NCBI GenBank assembly: GCA_034679345.1 | Contig: JAXDAY010000019.1 | Span: forward strand, 124,001 to 188,000 | DNA length: 64,000 bases | Direction: 5' to 3' | Source: JAXDAY01 sp034679345 | Lineage (GTDB): Bacteria; Eisenbacteria; RBG-16-71-46; CAIMUX01; VGJL01 | The notes under the pieces: generated by a model | What the model was told of the DNA's origin: nothing | The model's input: the letters and a program-made list of their open reading frames with translations, nothing else | The model's database searches: none | Shown: piece after piece, positions 41,656-49,590 of the stretch | Numbering within the stretch: the stretch's first letter is position 1 | Layout: each line of letters begins with the position of its first letter | Translations under genes and position numbers: made by a program

Positions 41656-43566
41656 TTACATCCGGTCCGGCGCCGTGACCGTCAGGATCGAGAGCCCGCG
41701 GCGCAGAACCTGGGCGACCGCAAGCGAGAGCGAGAGCCGCGCGCGCATCGTCTGCGCGTCCGGAGCTTCCAGGACGCGATGCTGGTGGTAGAACCGGGCG
41801 TAGGATCGCGTGAGATCGAGCAGGAAGTTCGCCACCGGCGCGGCCGAGAGCTGACGGACCCCGAGCGCGAGCACCAGAGGGAACTCCAGGAGCCTCAGGG
41901 CGAGGTCGCGTTCCTCCTGTGAGCCGAGACGGCCGAAATCTCCGGGGTCCTCGCGGAGACCCGAGTAGACGCCTTCGGGCGCGTCAGCGGCGGGAATCAT
42001 ATCTTCAGCCCGCAAGATTCCACGCTCGATCCCCTTGCGCACGATTCCGCAGATCCTCGCGTGGCTGTACTGGATCGCCGGGCCCGTATCGCCTTCGAAC
42101 GCGAGCCGCTCCTCAGGATCGAAGACGATGCTCTTGTCGTTGCCGACCTGGAGCAAGTAGACCTTGAGAGCCCCTTGTCCGATCGCCTCCGCGGTGGCGT
42201 CGACCCGTTCGGGATCATCGCCGCAATAGCCGCCTTCGACGATTCTTCTCCGCGCCTCGTCGCGCAGGAGATCGAGGAGATCGTCGGCATCCACTTTGGT
42301 GCCCTCGCGCGACTTGAGCTTCCCCATTCCGCGGGGGAGTGTGATCAGGCCGTAGGCCACGTGATGGCAGCCATCGGCCCATGGATAGCCGAGGAGCTTC
42401 AGAATGGCGAAGAGATTCTTGAAATGGAGGACCTGCTCCGCTCCCACGACATAGAGAGAGCGCTCCATCTCGAAGTCGGCGAACTTCGCCAAGGCTGTTC
42501 CGATATCCTGGGTGATGTAAACCGAGGTTCCATCCGACCGCAGCAACAGCTTGTCCTGCAGGCCCATCGAATCCAGCCGCGCCCAGACCGATCCGTCCTC
42601 CTTGCGGTAGAAGACGCCCAGCTCGAGTCCACGTTCGACCTCGGATTTCCCGCGCGTCCAGGTCTCGCTCTCGAAGTACCAGCGGTCGAAGCGGCAGCCC
42701 AGGCGCGCGTAGGTCTCGCGGAAGCCCTCGTAAACCCAGCCGTTCATCCGCTCCCAGAGCGCGCGCGTTTCCGGCTCACCCTCCTCCCAGCGTTGAAGCA
42801 TCCTTTGCGCTTGCCGCTGCAGACCCGACCAGGCCAGGAACTGCTGCTCTGCCTGTTCGGCCGCCTCGCGATCGAGACGGCCGGGATCGATTCCTTGCCG
42901 CTGGTAGAACTCGGCGCGCTCCTCTTTGAGCGCCGTGTCGAAGCGCACGTAATAGCGACCGACGAAATGGTCCCCCTTCTCGCCTGTCGATTGGGGCGTC
43001 TCGCCGTTTCCCCAGGCGGCATAAGCGAGCATCGACTTGCAGATATGGATGCCGCGGTCATTGACCAGATTCGCCCGGATGACGTCATAGCCGGCCGCCT
43101 CGAGGAGGTTGGAGAGGCTCATGCCGACGACGTTGTTCCGCACATGCCCCAGGTGGAGGGGTTTGTTCGTGTTGGGGCTCGAGTACTCGACCATCGCCCG
43201 GACCCCGGTTCCCAGACCGAGCCGCCCGTAACCGGACCCCTCGGCGACGACCGCGGAGCAGACGAGACGGATGAGCGCCGCCGCGTCGAATCGCAGGTTC
43301 AGGAATCCGCCGGCGGGTCGCGCCTCCAGGACCACGAGTCCCGGCGCCAGCTCCTCCCCGGCGGGAATACGTTCCGCCCACAGACGGGCGATCTCCTGCG
43401 GCGGTTTGCCGGAGGCCTTGGCCAGCGGGAAGACCGCCACCGCCAGGTCGCCCAGCTCCGGATTCGGGGGACGGGTAAGGGCCGGCTCGAGATCGGACGC
43501 GTCGACCGGGGCAAGGGCCTTAAGCCTGTCCTTGAGATCCTGTATGGTTCGCTCGATCGGCTGCAT
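41656..43566 (-). CDS. argS: Arginyl-tRNA synthetase
   Basis: The 636-aa class I synthetase charges tRNA-Arg. The N-terminal Arg-tRNA-synthetase-specific domain (residues 1-110) is followed by the catalytic core with SSPNTNKPLHLGHVRN, whose HLGH at 138-141 is the HIGH signature, and a KMSKS-equivalent region (MGKLKSREGTKV). The C-terminal anticodon-binding helical domain ends with the family's usual SLAVAQVLRRGLSILTVTAPDRM. The start is set at ATG 43566, which gives the usual N-terminal MQPIERTIQDLKD; GGAGG is 12 bases upstream, a little far. It is divergent from the M16 peptidase operon. Confidence 0.97.
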   Translation of the reverse strand: MQPIERTIQDLKDRLKALAPVDASDLEPALTRPPNPELGDLAVAVFPLAKASGKPPQEIARLWAERIPAGEELAPGLVVLEARPAGGFLNLRFDAAALIRLVCSAVVAEGSGYGRLGLGTGVRAMVEYSSPNTNKPLHLGHVRNNVVGMSLSNLLEAAGYDVIRANLVNDRGIHICKSMLAYAAWGNGETPQSTGEKGDHFVGRYYVRFDTALKEERAEFYQRQGIDPGRLDREAAEQAEQQFLAWSGLQRQAQRMLQRWEEGEPETRALWERMNGWVYEGFRETYARLGCRFDRWYFESETWTRGKSEVERGLELGVFYRKEDGSVWARLDSMGLQDKLLLRSDGTSVYITQDIGTALAKFADFEMERSLYVVGAEQVLHFKNLFAILKLLGYPWADGCHHVAYGLITLPRGMGKLKSREGTKVDADDLLDLLRDEARRRIVEGGYCGDDPERVDATAEAIGQGALKVYLLQVGNDKSIVFDPEERLAFEGDTGPAIQYSHARICGIVRKGIERGILRAEDMIPAADAPEGVYSGLREDPGDFGRLGSQEERDLALRLLEFPLVLALGVRQLSAAPVANFLLDLTRSYARFYHQHRVLEAPDAQTMRARLSLSLAVAQVLRRGLSILTVTAPDRM

Positions 43567-43658
43567 CTTCGGAACCGTCCTCCCCGTATGGGCGTGGGCG
43601 CTGGGCCAATATAACAGCCCCGGCCGAGCCATGGTTGCGGAAACAAGGAGGATCGTAC

Positions 43659-45185
43659 ATGAGGGGGGCATCCTATGCCTTGGCGCTCCTGGTCCTGCTG
43701 GCGACGGCGGGCGAGGCTCTCGCGGAACCCAAGGCCGGCAGGGGCGGCTTCGCCGCGCTGGAGGGGCAGGTCCGCGAGTTCACGCTGCCGAACGGCCTGA
43801 AGTTCATCGTGCTGGAGCGGCACGACGTCCCGATCTTCAGCTACCAGACGATCGTCAATGCCGGGGCGGTCGACGAAGTTGCGGGCGTCACGGGCATCGC
43901 CCACATGTTCGAGCACATGGCATTCAAGGGGACGACCCACGTCGGCGCTACCGACATCGAGAAGGAGAGCGAGGTTCTCGATGCGGTCGATGCCGCCTAC
44001 GCGGCTTTGCGCGCCGAGCGCTGGAAGCGGCGCGACGCGGATCCCGCGCGGCTCGAGGATCTCGAGGCCGCCTTCAAGGCGGCGCAGGCCGAGGCCGATG
44101 GTTTCGTGGTCTCCAATGAGTTCTCGAAAGTCCTCGAGGAGCAGGGCGCGCAGAACCTGAATGCGGGAACGGCGGCGGATGTGACGATGTACGCCTACAA
44201 CCTGCCGTCGAATCGTCTCGAGCTCTGGGCCCTGACGGAGTCGGATCGACTCGTGAATCCCGTCCTGCGCGAGTTCTACAAGGAACGCGACGTCGTGATC
44301 GAGGAGAGGAGCATGCGAATCGAATCGACCCCTTCCGGACGTCTCTTCGAGAACTTCGTCCAGACCGCCTTCGTCGCCCACCCCTACGGCAATGGACTGG
44401 TGGGCCATCGCTCCGACCTGGAGAGCTTTAGCCGCAGCCAGGCCGAGGCGTTCCGCAAGGAGCACTACGTCGCGAAGAACATGACGATCGCCGTCGTGGG
44501 GGATGTCGACGCGAAGCAGGTGGAAGCCCTCGCGCAGAAGTACTTCTCTGCCGTCTCCGCCGCGCCGGCCCCGCCGCCGGTCGAGACCGTGGAGCCGCCG
44601 CAGGCAGCGGAGCGGAGGATCGTGATGGAGGACGAAGCGCAGCCGCTGGTCTTCTTCGGCTATCACATGCCTGATCTGAACGACCCGGACTTCCAATCGT
44701 ACAAGGCCCTCGCCGACATCGTGGGCTCAGGCCGCAGCGGACGACTCTACACCTCGCTCGTCAAGGAGAAGAAGATCGCGGTCCAGACCTTCATGACGGC
44801 AGGATTCCCCGGAGAGAAGTATCCGAACCTGATGTTCGGTGTCCTGGTCCCCTCGGCCGGCGTCGATCCCGACTCGGCCCTCGCCCTCTACGACGCGGAG
44901 ATCGCGCGCTTGCTGGCCGATAAGCCAATCACTGCCGAGGAGCTCGACGGATTCAAGACGCGCGCGCAGGCCGACTTCTGGAAGAAGATCGGATCGAACG
45001 GCGGCATGGCCGAGCAGCTCTCCTACTACCAGATGATGACCGGGGATTGGCGCAACCTCTTCCGCGAGGTCGACGAGGTCCAGGCCGTCACGACCGAGAA
45101 AGTGATGGAAGTGGCGCGCGAGACTCTGCGCAAGGACAACCGGACGGTCGCGGTCCTCAGGAATCGCGCCGGCTCGGCGTCTTGA
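43659..45185 (+). CDS. M16 family zinc peptidase, catalytic subunit
   Basis: The 508-aa secreted protein starts at ATG 43659 (AAGGAGG seven bases upstream) with a signal peptide ending GEALAE. The inverted zinc motif HxxEH is intact (His82, Glu85, His86 in AHMFEHMAF), and the distal zinc-binding Glu falls in DVVIEERSMRIES. Both halves of the M16 core are present, with the C-terminal R/Y region in GRSGRLYTSLVKEKK. It is followed after 11 bp by a second M16 gene lacking the zinc motif; in such pairs the two subunits assemble into one periplasmic peptidase (M16B type). Confidence 0.94.
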   Translation: MRGASYALALLVLLATAGEALAEPKAGRGGFAALEGQVREFTLPNGLKFIVLERHDVPIFSYQTIVNAGAVDEVAGVTGIAHMFEHMAFKGTTHVGATDIEKESEVLDAVDAAYAALRAERWKRRDADPARLEDLEAAFKAAQAEADGFVVSNEFSKVLEEQGAQNLNAGTAADVTMYAYNLPSNRLELWALTESDRLVNPVLREFYKERDVVIEERSMRIESTPSGRLFENFVQTAFVAHPYGNGLVGHRSDLESFSRSQAEAFRKEHYVAKNMTIAVVGDVDAKQVEALAQKYFSAVSAAPAPPPVETVEPPQAAERRIVMEDEAQPLVFFGYHMPDLNDPDFQSYKALADIVGSGRSGRLYTSLVKEKKIAVQTFMTAGFPGEKYPNLMFGVLVPSAGVDPDSALALYDAEIARLLADKPITAEELDGFKTRAQADFWKKIGSNGGMAEQLSYYQMMTGDWRNLFREVDEVQAVTTEKVMEVARETLRKDNRTVAVLRNRAGSAS

Positions 45186-45196
45186 GGAGGTGGGGG

Positions 45197-47341
45197 ATGA
45201 GACGTTACGTTTCCATGGCTCAGATCGCGGGCGCGCTGGTTCTCCTCGCCGCTGCCGCGGGTATCGCCGCCGCTCAGGATCTCTGGGATCACGGGCGGCT
45301 GAGCTATCCGGAGCTCGGCGAGATCCGCATCCCCAAGGTCGAGCCGGTCCGACTGCAGAACGGAATGGTCCTCTACATCCTTGAAGATCACGATTTCCCC
45401 ACGGTTCGAGGCAACCTCCTCGTCCGCGTCGGGGGGATGGTCGATCCCGCCGACAAAGTCGGCCTCGCCCGCCTGACGGGAGAGGTGTTGCGTAGCGGCG
45501 GCAGCGCAAAGACCCCGGGCGACGATCTCGACCGTATGCTCGAGAGCAGGGGCGCTTCGATCGAGTTCTCGATCGGATCGAGCGAAGGCAACGGCAGCCT
45601 CTGGAGCCTCAAGGAAGACGCGGCGAAGATCATCTCCCTCTTGGCGGAGCTCCTGCGAGCGCCCGCGTTTCCGGAAGACAAGCTGGAGCTCGCGAAGACG
45701 GAGATCCGCAGGGAGATCGCGGGGCGAAATGACGAGCCGATGGGGATCGTCTTTCGCGAGATGAGCGAGATCGTTTACGGCTCCGACCATCCGTACGCCC
45801 GCGAGCCGGAGTACGCGACGATCGGTGCGATCACCCGCGAGGATCTCGTCGCCTTCCACAAGGAGCACTTCCACCCGGATCGGATGTATCTCACCCTGGT
45901 GGGGGACTTCGATGCCAAGGCGATGCGGAAGACCGTGGAGCGTTACTTCTCCGACTGGCCCGCCTCGGGCAAGGCGGCTCCCACGGAGCCGCCGGTCGCA
46001 GTGAAACCCGCGGGCAAGCTCTACTATGCGGAGAAGACCGGGATGACCAACGCCTGGGTCGTCGCAGGGGAGCTCGGCATCCGCGCCGATCATCCCGACT
46101 ACGCGGCGATGGACGTCCTGGGAGAGATCCTGGGAGGCAGCTTCTCCTCTCGCCTCTTCAACGAGATCCGCACCAAGCGGGGGCTCGCTTACGCCGCGGG
46201 CTCGAGCCCGGGGATCGACTTCGCGAGGCGAGGCGTCTTCGTTGCCTTCGCAGGCACGAGGACCGACTCGGCCCTCGTCGTGCTCGACTTGATGCGCCGC
46301 GAGATCAAGAGGATCACGGAGGAGCCGGTGACCGATGCCGAGCTCGAGACGGCACGGAGCGCGATCCTCAACCGGGATGTCTTCAAGTACGCGACGAAGG
46401 GTCAGATCGTCTCGCGGATGGCCTATCTCGACTTCCACGGCTATCCGGTCGACTTCACGGCGCGCTACCCCGAGAAGGTGCGCGGCTTGACGACCTCCCT
46501 GCTGCTTGAGGCAGCGAAGCGAAACATCCATCCCGAAACGCTCGATTTCCTCCTCGTCGGCGAGCAGGGCCAGTTCGCGCAGCCGCTCTCTTCTCTCGGC
46601 GCCTATGAGACGATCGATCTCACGATCCCCGAGCCCAAGGCGAGCGTGGATGCCCCGGAGGCGACCCCCGAGGCGCTCGCCCAGGGGATGAAGCTCCTGG
46701 AGAAGGCGGCGGCCGCCACGGGCGGAACGGCGGCCTGGGCTAAGATCCGGAGCATCCAGCAGGAAGCCGACCTCGCCGTGACGGTCCAGGGCATGAACCT
46801 CTCGATCGCCTTGAGGTCGGTGCGGACGGCCGACGGGAAGGACTTCGTCAGCCAGAAGCTCCCGTTCGGTGAAGTCGTTCTCGTGCGCGACGGGCAGTCC
46901 GGCTGGAAGAGCACTCCGCAGGGAAGCGGAGATCTCACGCCGGATGAGATCTCAGAGATCCTCGAGGATCGCGCGCGCGACTTCTGGAGCCTCTTCGGCA
47001 ATCCCGGCGCGTACACCGCGCAAGCGCTTCCTCCCGAGGAGGTCGAGGGCAGGCTGTGCGATCGGATCCTCATTTCGGGCGGGGGTCTCGATCAGGCCAT
47101 CCTCTATGTCGATGCGGAGAGCGGTGAGCCGGTGCAGATGCGATACCAGGGGCAGGCTCCGCAGGGAGGCCCGACCGAGGTGACCGAGGTCTTCGACGAC
47201 TTCCGCGCCGAGGGGCCGGTGAAGGTGCCCCACTCGACGCGGACGCTGCACAACGGACAGCCATTCGCCACCGGTACGGTGAAGAGCGTGAGCATCGACG
47301 GCACGATCGATCCCAAGCTCTTCACCCGGCCGGGATCTTGA
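45197..47341 (+). CDS. M16 family peptidase-like partner subunit with extra C-terminal domain
   Basis: The 714-aa protein starts at ATG 45197 (GAGGAGG upstream) with a signal peptide ending AGIAAAQ. It has the M16 fold, but at the zinc site reads GLARLTGEVLRSGG, with none of the His/Glu residues, so it is not a zinc peptidase. The substrate-handling end is kept (GGSFSSRLFNEIRTKRGLAYAAGS). Residues from about 475 to 714 form an added beta-rich domain (IRSIQQEADLAVTVQGMNLS...YVDAESGEPVQMRY...) resembling the LolA-like domains sometimes fused to M16 subunits. It works most likely as the substrate-binding half of a heterodimer with the preceding gene product. Confidence 0.92.
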   Translation: MRRYVSMAQIAGALVLLAAAAGIAAAQDLWDHGRLSYPELGEIRIPKVEPVRLQNGMVLYILEDHDFPTVRGNLLVRVGGMVDPADKVGLARLTGEVLRSGGSAKTPGDDLDRMLESRGASIEFSIGSSEGNGSLWSLKEDAAKIISLLAELLRAPAFPEDKLELAKTEIRREIAGRNDEPMGIVFREMSEIVYGSDHPYAREPEYATIGAITREDLVAFHKEHFHPDRMYLTLVGDFDAKAMRKTVERYFSDWPASGKAAPTEPPVAVKPAGKLYYAEKTGMTNAWVVAGELGIRADHPDYAAMDVLGEILGGSFSSRLFNEIRTKRGLAYAAGSSPGIDFARRGVFVAFAGTRTDSALVVLDLMRREIKRITEEPVTDAELETARSAILNRDVFKYATKGQIVSRMAYLDFHGYPVDFTARYPEKVRGLTTSLLLEAAKRNIHPETLDFLLVGEQGQFAQPLSSLGAYETIDLTIPEPKASVDAPEATPEALAQGMKLLEKAAAATGGTAAWAKIRSIQQEADLAVTVQGMNLSIALRSVRTADGKDFVSQKLPFGEVVLVRDGQSGWKSTPQGSGDLTPDEISEILEDRARDFWSLFGNPGAYTAQALPPEEVEGRLCDRILISGGGLDQAILYVDAESGEPVQMRYQGQAPQGGPTEVTEVFDDFRAEGPVKVPHSTRTLHNGQPFATGTVKSVSIDGTIDPKLFTRPGS

Positions 47342-47362
47342 GGCGTCGTCTCTGACATGCGC

Positions 47363-47386
47363 GGGGCCGGGCGTGGGCCCGGCCCC
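47363..47386 (+). terminator. GC hairpin between the M16 operon and pyk
   Basis: GGGGCCGGGC (47363-47372), four-base loop, GCCCGGCCCC (47377-47386): perfect 10-bp arms starting 21 bases after the M16 stop and ending 12 bases before the pyk ATG. It has no U-tract. It may partly end M16 transcription or shape pyk initiation. Confidence 0.5.
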
Positions 47387-47398
47387 ACCGAGGCCAGC

Positions 47399-48811
47399 AT
47401 GCGCCGGACCAAGATCGTCGCGACGATCGGACCCGCCTGCCGCTCGCCCGAGCTTCTCGCGGCGCTCATCGGCGCCGGAGCCGACGTTCTCCGCCTGAAC
47501 TTCTCGCATGCCTCGCGCGAGGAGCATGGCGAGACGATCCACCGCGTCCGTGGACTCGACTTGCCGGCGGGCCGGACGGTCGCGATCCTCCAGGATCTCG
47601 CCGGGCCGAAGGTGCGGATCGGAGAGATCAAGGGCGGGAGCGCCCTTCTCGAATCCGGACGCGAGCTCGTGCTCACGACGCGGCGCGTCCCGGGAGACTC
47701 CGGGGCGGTCTCGATCTCCCATCCCGAGCTGCGGGCGGCCGTCCACCCCGGGGATCCGATCCTTCTCGCGGACGGGACAATCGAGCTGCGCGTGAAGGCG
47801 ACCAACGCGACCGACGTGGTGGCCGAGGTCGTGGTTGGCGGACAGCTCGCCTCGCGCAAGGGGATCAATCTGCCGACCCGGTCCTTCCACGCCTCGGGTC
47901 TCACCGAGAAGGACCGCGAGGATCTCCGCTTTGGGATCGAGAGAGGCGTCGATCTCGCCGCCCTCTCCTTCGTGAGGAGTCCCGAGGACCTCGAGAGCGC
48001 GCGGGATCTCATCCGTTCCGTCGGGACTGAGCTTCCCCTCATCGCGAAGATCGAGAAGCACGAGGCCCTCGGCGCGATCGACGCGATCCTCCGGAGCTCG
48101 GACGGGATCATGGTCGCCCGCGGGGATCTCGGCGTGGAGATCCCCCTGGAACGAGTGCCGCGCGTGCAGAAGTCGCTCATCGAGCAGTCGAATGACGCGG
48201 CGCGTCCGGTCATCACGGCGACCCAGATGCTCCGCTCCATGGTGGAGAGCCCCCGTCCCACCCGCGCCGAAGTGGCCGACGTGGCGAACGCGGTCCTCGA
48301 CGGGGCCGACGCCCTCATGCTCTCCGAGGAGACCGCAGTGGGCCGTTACCCTGTCGAGGCGGTGGCGATGATGGCGCGAATCATCGAGGAGACCGAGCGC
48401 GATTTCCCGCACGAGCGGTGGCTTCGAGCCAAGTCGTGCGGAGGCTCCGCGGACGCGCCCGAGGCGGTCGCGCACGCTGCCTGCATGCTCGCCGAGGAGA
48501 TCGGCGCGGCAGCGATCCTCGGTTGCACCCGGTCGGGACGCACGGCGCGACTCATGGCGAAGTTCCGGCCGAGGCAACCGATCGTGGCCGCCACGCCGAG
48601 CGCGCGGACGGCTCGGACCTTGGCGGTGAGCTGGGGAGTGGCGTGCGTCCAGGTGCAGGGCGGTGAAGACTTGCGGGCGATCAGCGAGGAGGCCGTGGAT
48701 GCCGCGCTCTCGATCGGCCTCTTGAAGCCCGGGGAGACGGCGGTTCTGACCGCGGGAGTCCCAGACGGCGAGGCGGGCTCGACGAGTCTGATCCGCGTCA
48801 TCCAGGCCTGA
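47399..48811 (+). CDS. pyk: Pyruvate kinase
   Basis: The 470-aa enzyme converts phosphoenolpyruvate and ADP to pyruvate and ATP. It shows RRTKIVATIGPA, NFSHAS, QDLAGPKVRIG, the lid B-domain, PLIAKIEKHEA with the catalytic Lys, GIMVARGDLGVE with metal ligands, and TATQML, plus a C-terminal allosteric-type domain. The signature near 220 (IAKIEKHEALGAID) is standard. The start is ATG 47399, because the in-frame sequence upstream to 47357 is the GC hairpin rather than protein-like text. The E-S-P-R-P-T-R-A-E-V-x-D-V-A-N segment confirms the family. Confidence 0.97.
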   Translation: MRRTKIVATIGPACRSPELLAALIGAGADVLRLNFSHASREEHGETIHRVRGLDLPAGRTVAILQDLAGPKVRIGEIKGGSALLESGRELVLTTRRVPGDSGAVSISHPELRAAVHPGDPILLADGTIELRVKATNATDVVAEVVVGGQLASRKGINLPTRSFHASGLTEKDREDLRFGIERGVDLAALSFVRSPEDLESARDLIRSVGTELPLIAKIEKHEALGAIDAILRSSDGIMVARGDLGVEIPLERVPRVQKSLIEQSNDAARPVITATQMLRSMVESPRPTRAEVADVANAVLDGADALMLSEETAVGRYPVEAVAMMARIIEETERDFPHERWLRAKSCGGSADAPEAVAHAACMLAEEIGAAAILGCTRSGRTARLMAKFRPRQPIVAATPSARTARTLAVSWGVACVQVQGGEDLRAISEEAVDAALSIGLLKPGETAVLTAGVPDGEAGSTSLIRVIQA

Positions 48812-48894
48812 GTCGCGAAGTGACCAAGGTCATTTCGACCCGCTCTCCAGAGGTCCCAGACTCCTGGGAGGTGGCAGGGGAGGAGGAGGCTCGG

Positions 48895-49590
48895 ATGGCC
48901 ATACGCAGGATCATCGAGATCGACGAAGAGAAATGCGACGGTTGCGGGCTCTGCATCCCATCCTGCGCCGAAGGGGCGCTCGCGATCGTGGGCGGCAAGG
49001 CCCGCCTCGTCCGGGACAGCCTCTGTGACGGCATCGGCAACTGCCTCGGCGAGTGCCCGCGTAGAGCGATCCGCGTCGTCGAGCGGGAGGCGGACGCGTT
49101 CATCGATCCCCATGCGGCGATCCGGACAGCGCCGGCCGCGTGCCCATCCGCGCGGGTCCATGCCTTTCCCGCCGGGAATCGCCAGTCGGTTGCAGGGGGG
49201 GCGTCGGCGCTGCGGCAGTGGCCGGTTCAGCTCGCCCTCGTGCCGGCCTCCGCTCCGTATCTCTCCGGCGCCGATCTGCTCATCACGGCCGATTGCGTCC
49301 CTTTCGCCTACGGCGACTACCATCGTGAGTTCCTCGACGGCCGCCGGGTCCTCGTCGGCTGCCCCAAGCTCGACGACCTGCGCGCTCATCTGGAGAAGCT
49401 GACGGTGATCTTTCGATCGGCCGCGCCCCGCAGCGTGACGGTCCTCATGATGGAGGTCCCCTGCTGCCGCGGGATCGCCCAGGCGGCACGGATGGCGATG
49501 GAGGCGGCGGGACATGATTCGCCGTTGCGAGTCGTCACGATCGGGATCGACGGCTCCGTGATGGCCGACTCGGCCCTCGGAAACGCCTAG
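48895..49590 (+). CDS. 4Fe-4S ferredoxin-like protein with incomplete second cluster
   Basis: The 231-aa protein starts at ATG 48895 with GGAGGAGG upstream. The first motif is complete (C14, C17, C20, C24 in CDGCGLCIPSC). The second, CDGIGNCLGECP, has C44, C50 and C54 but Ile at the position of the missing Cys, giving seven ligands. The rest forms a domain with further conserved-looking Cys (DCVPFAYGDYH, VGCPKLDD, VPCCRGIAQAA), as in the family of small iron-sulfur proteins with a ferredoxin head found in anaerobes. It is probably an electron carrier or redox sensor. The stop shares the bases CTAG with the convergent gene. Confidence 0.88.
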   Translation: MAIRRIIEIDEEKCDGCGLCIPSCAEGALAIVGGKARLVRDSLCDGIGNCLGECPRRAIRVVEREADAFIDPHAAIRTAPAACPSARVHAFPAGNRQSVAGGASALRQWPVQLALVPASAPYLSGADLLITADCVPFAYGDYHREFLDGRRVLVGCPKLDDLRAHLEKLTVIFRSAAPRSVTVLMMEVPCCRGIAQAARMAMEAAGHDSPLRVVTIGIDGSVMADSALGNA

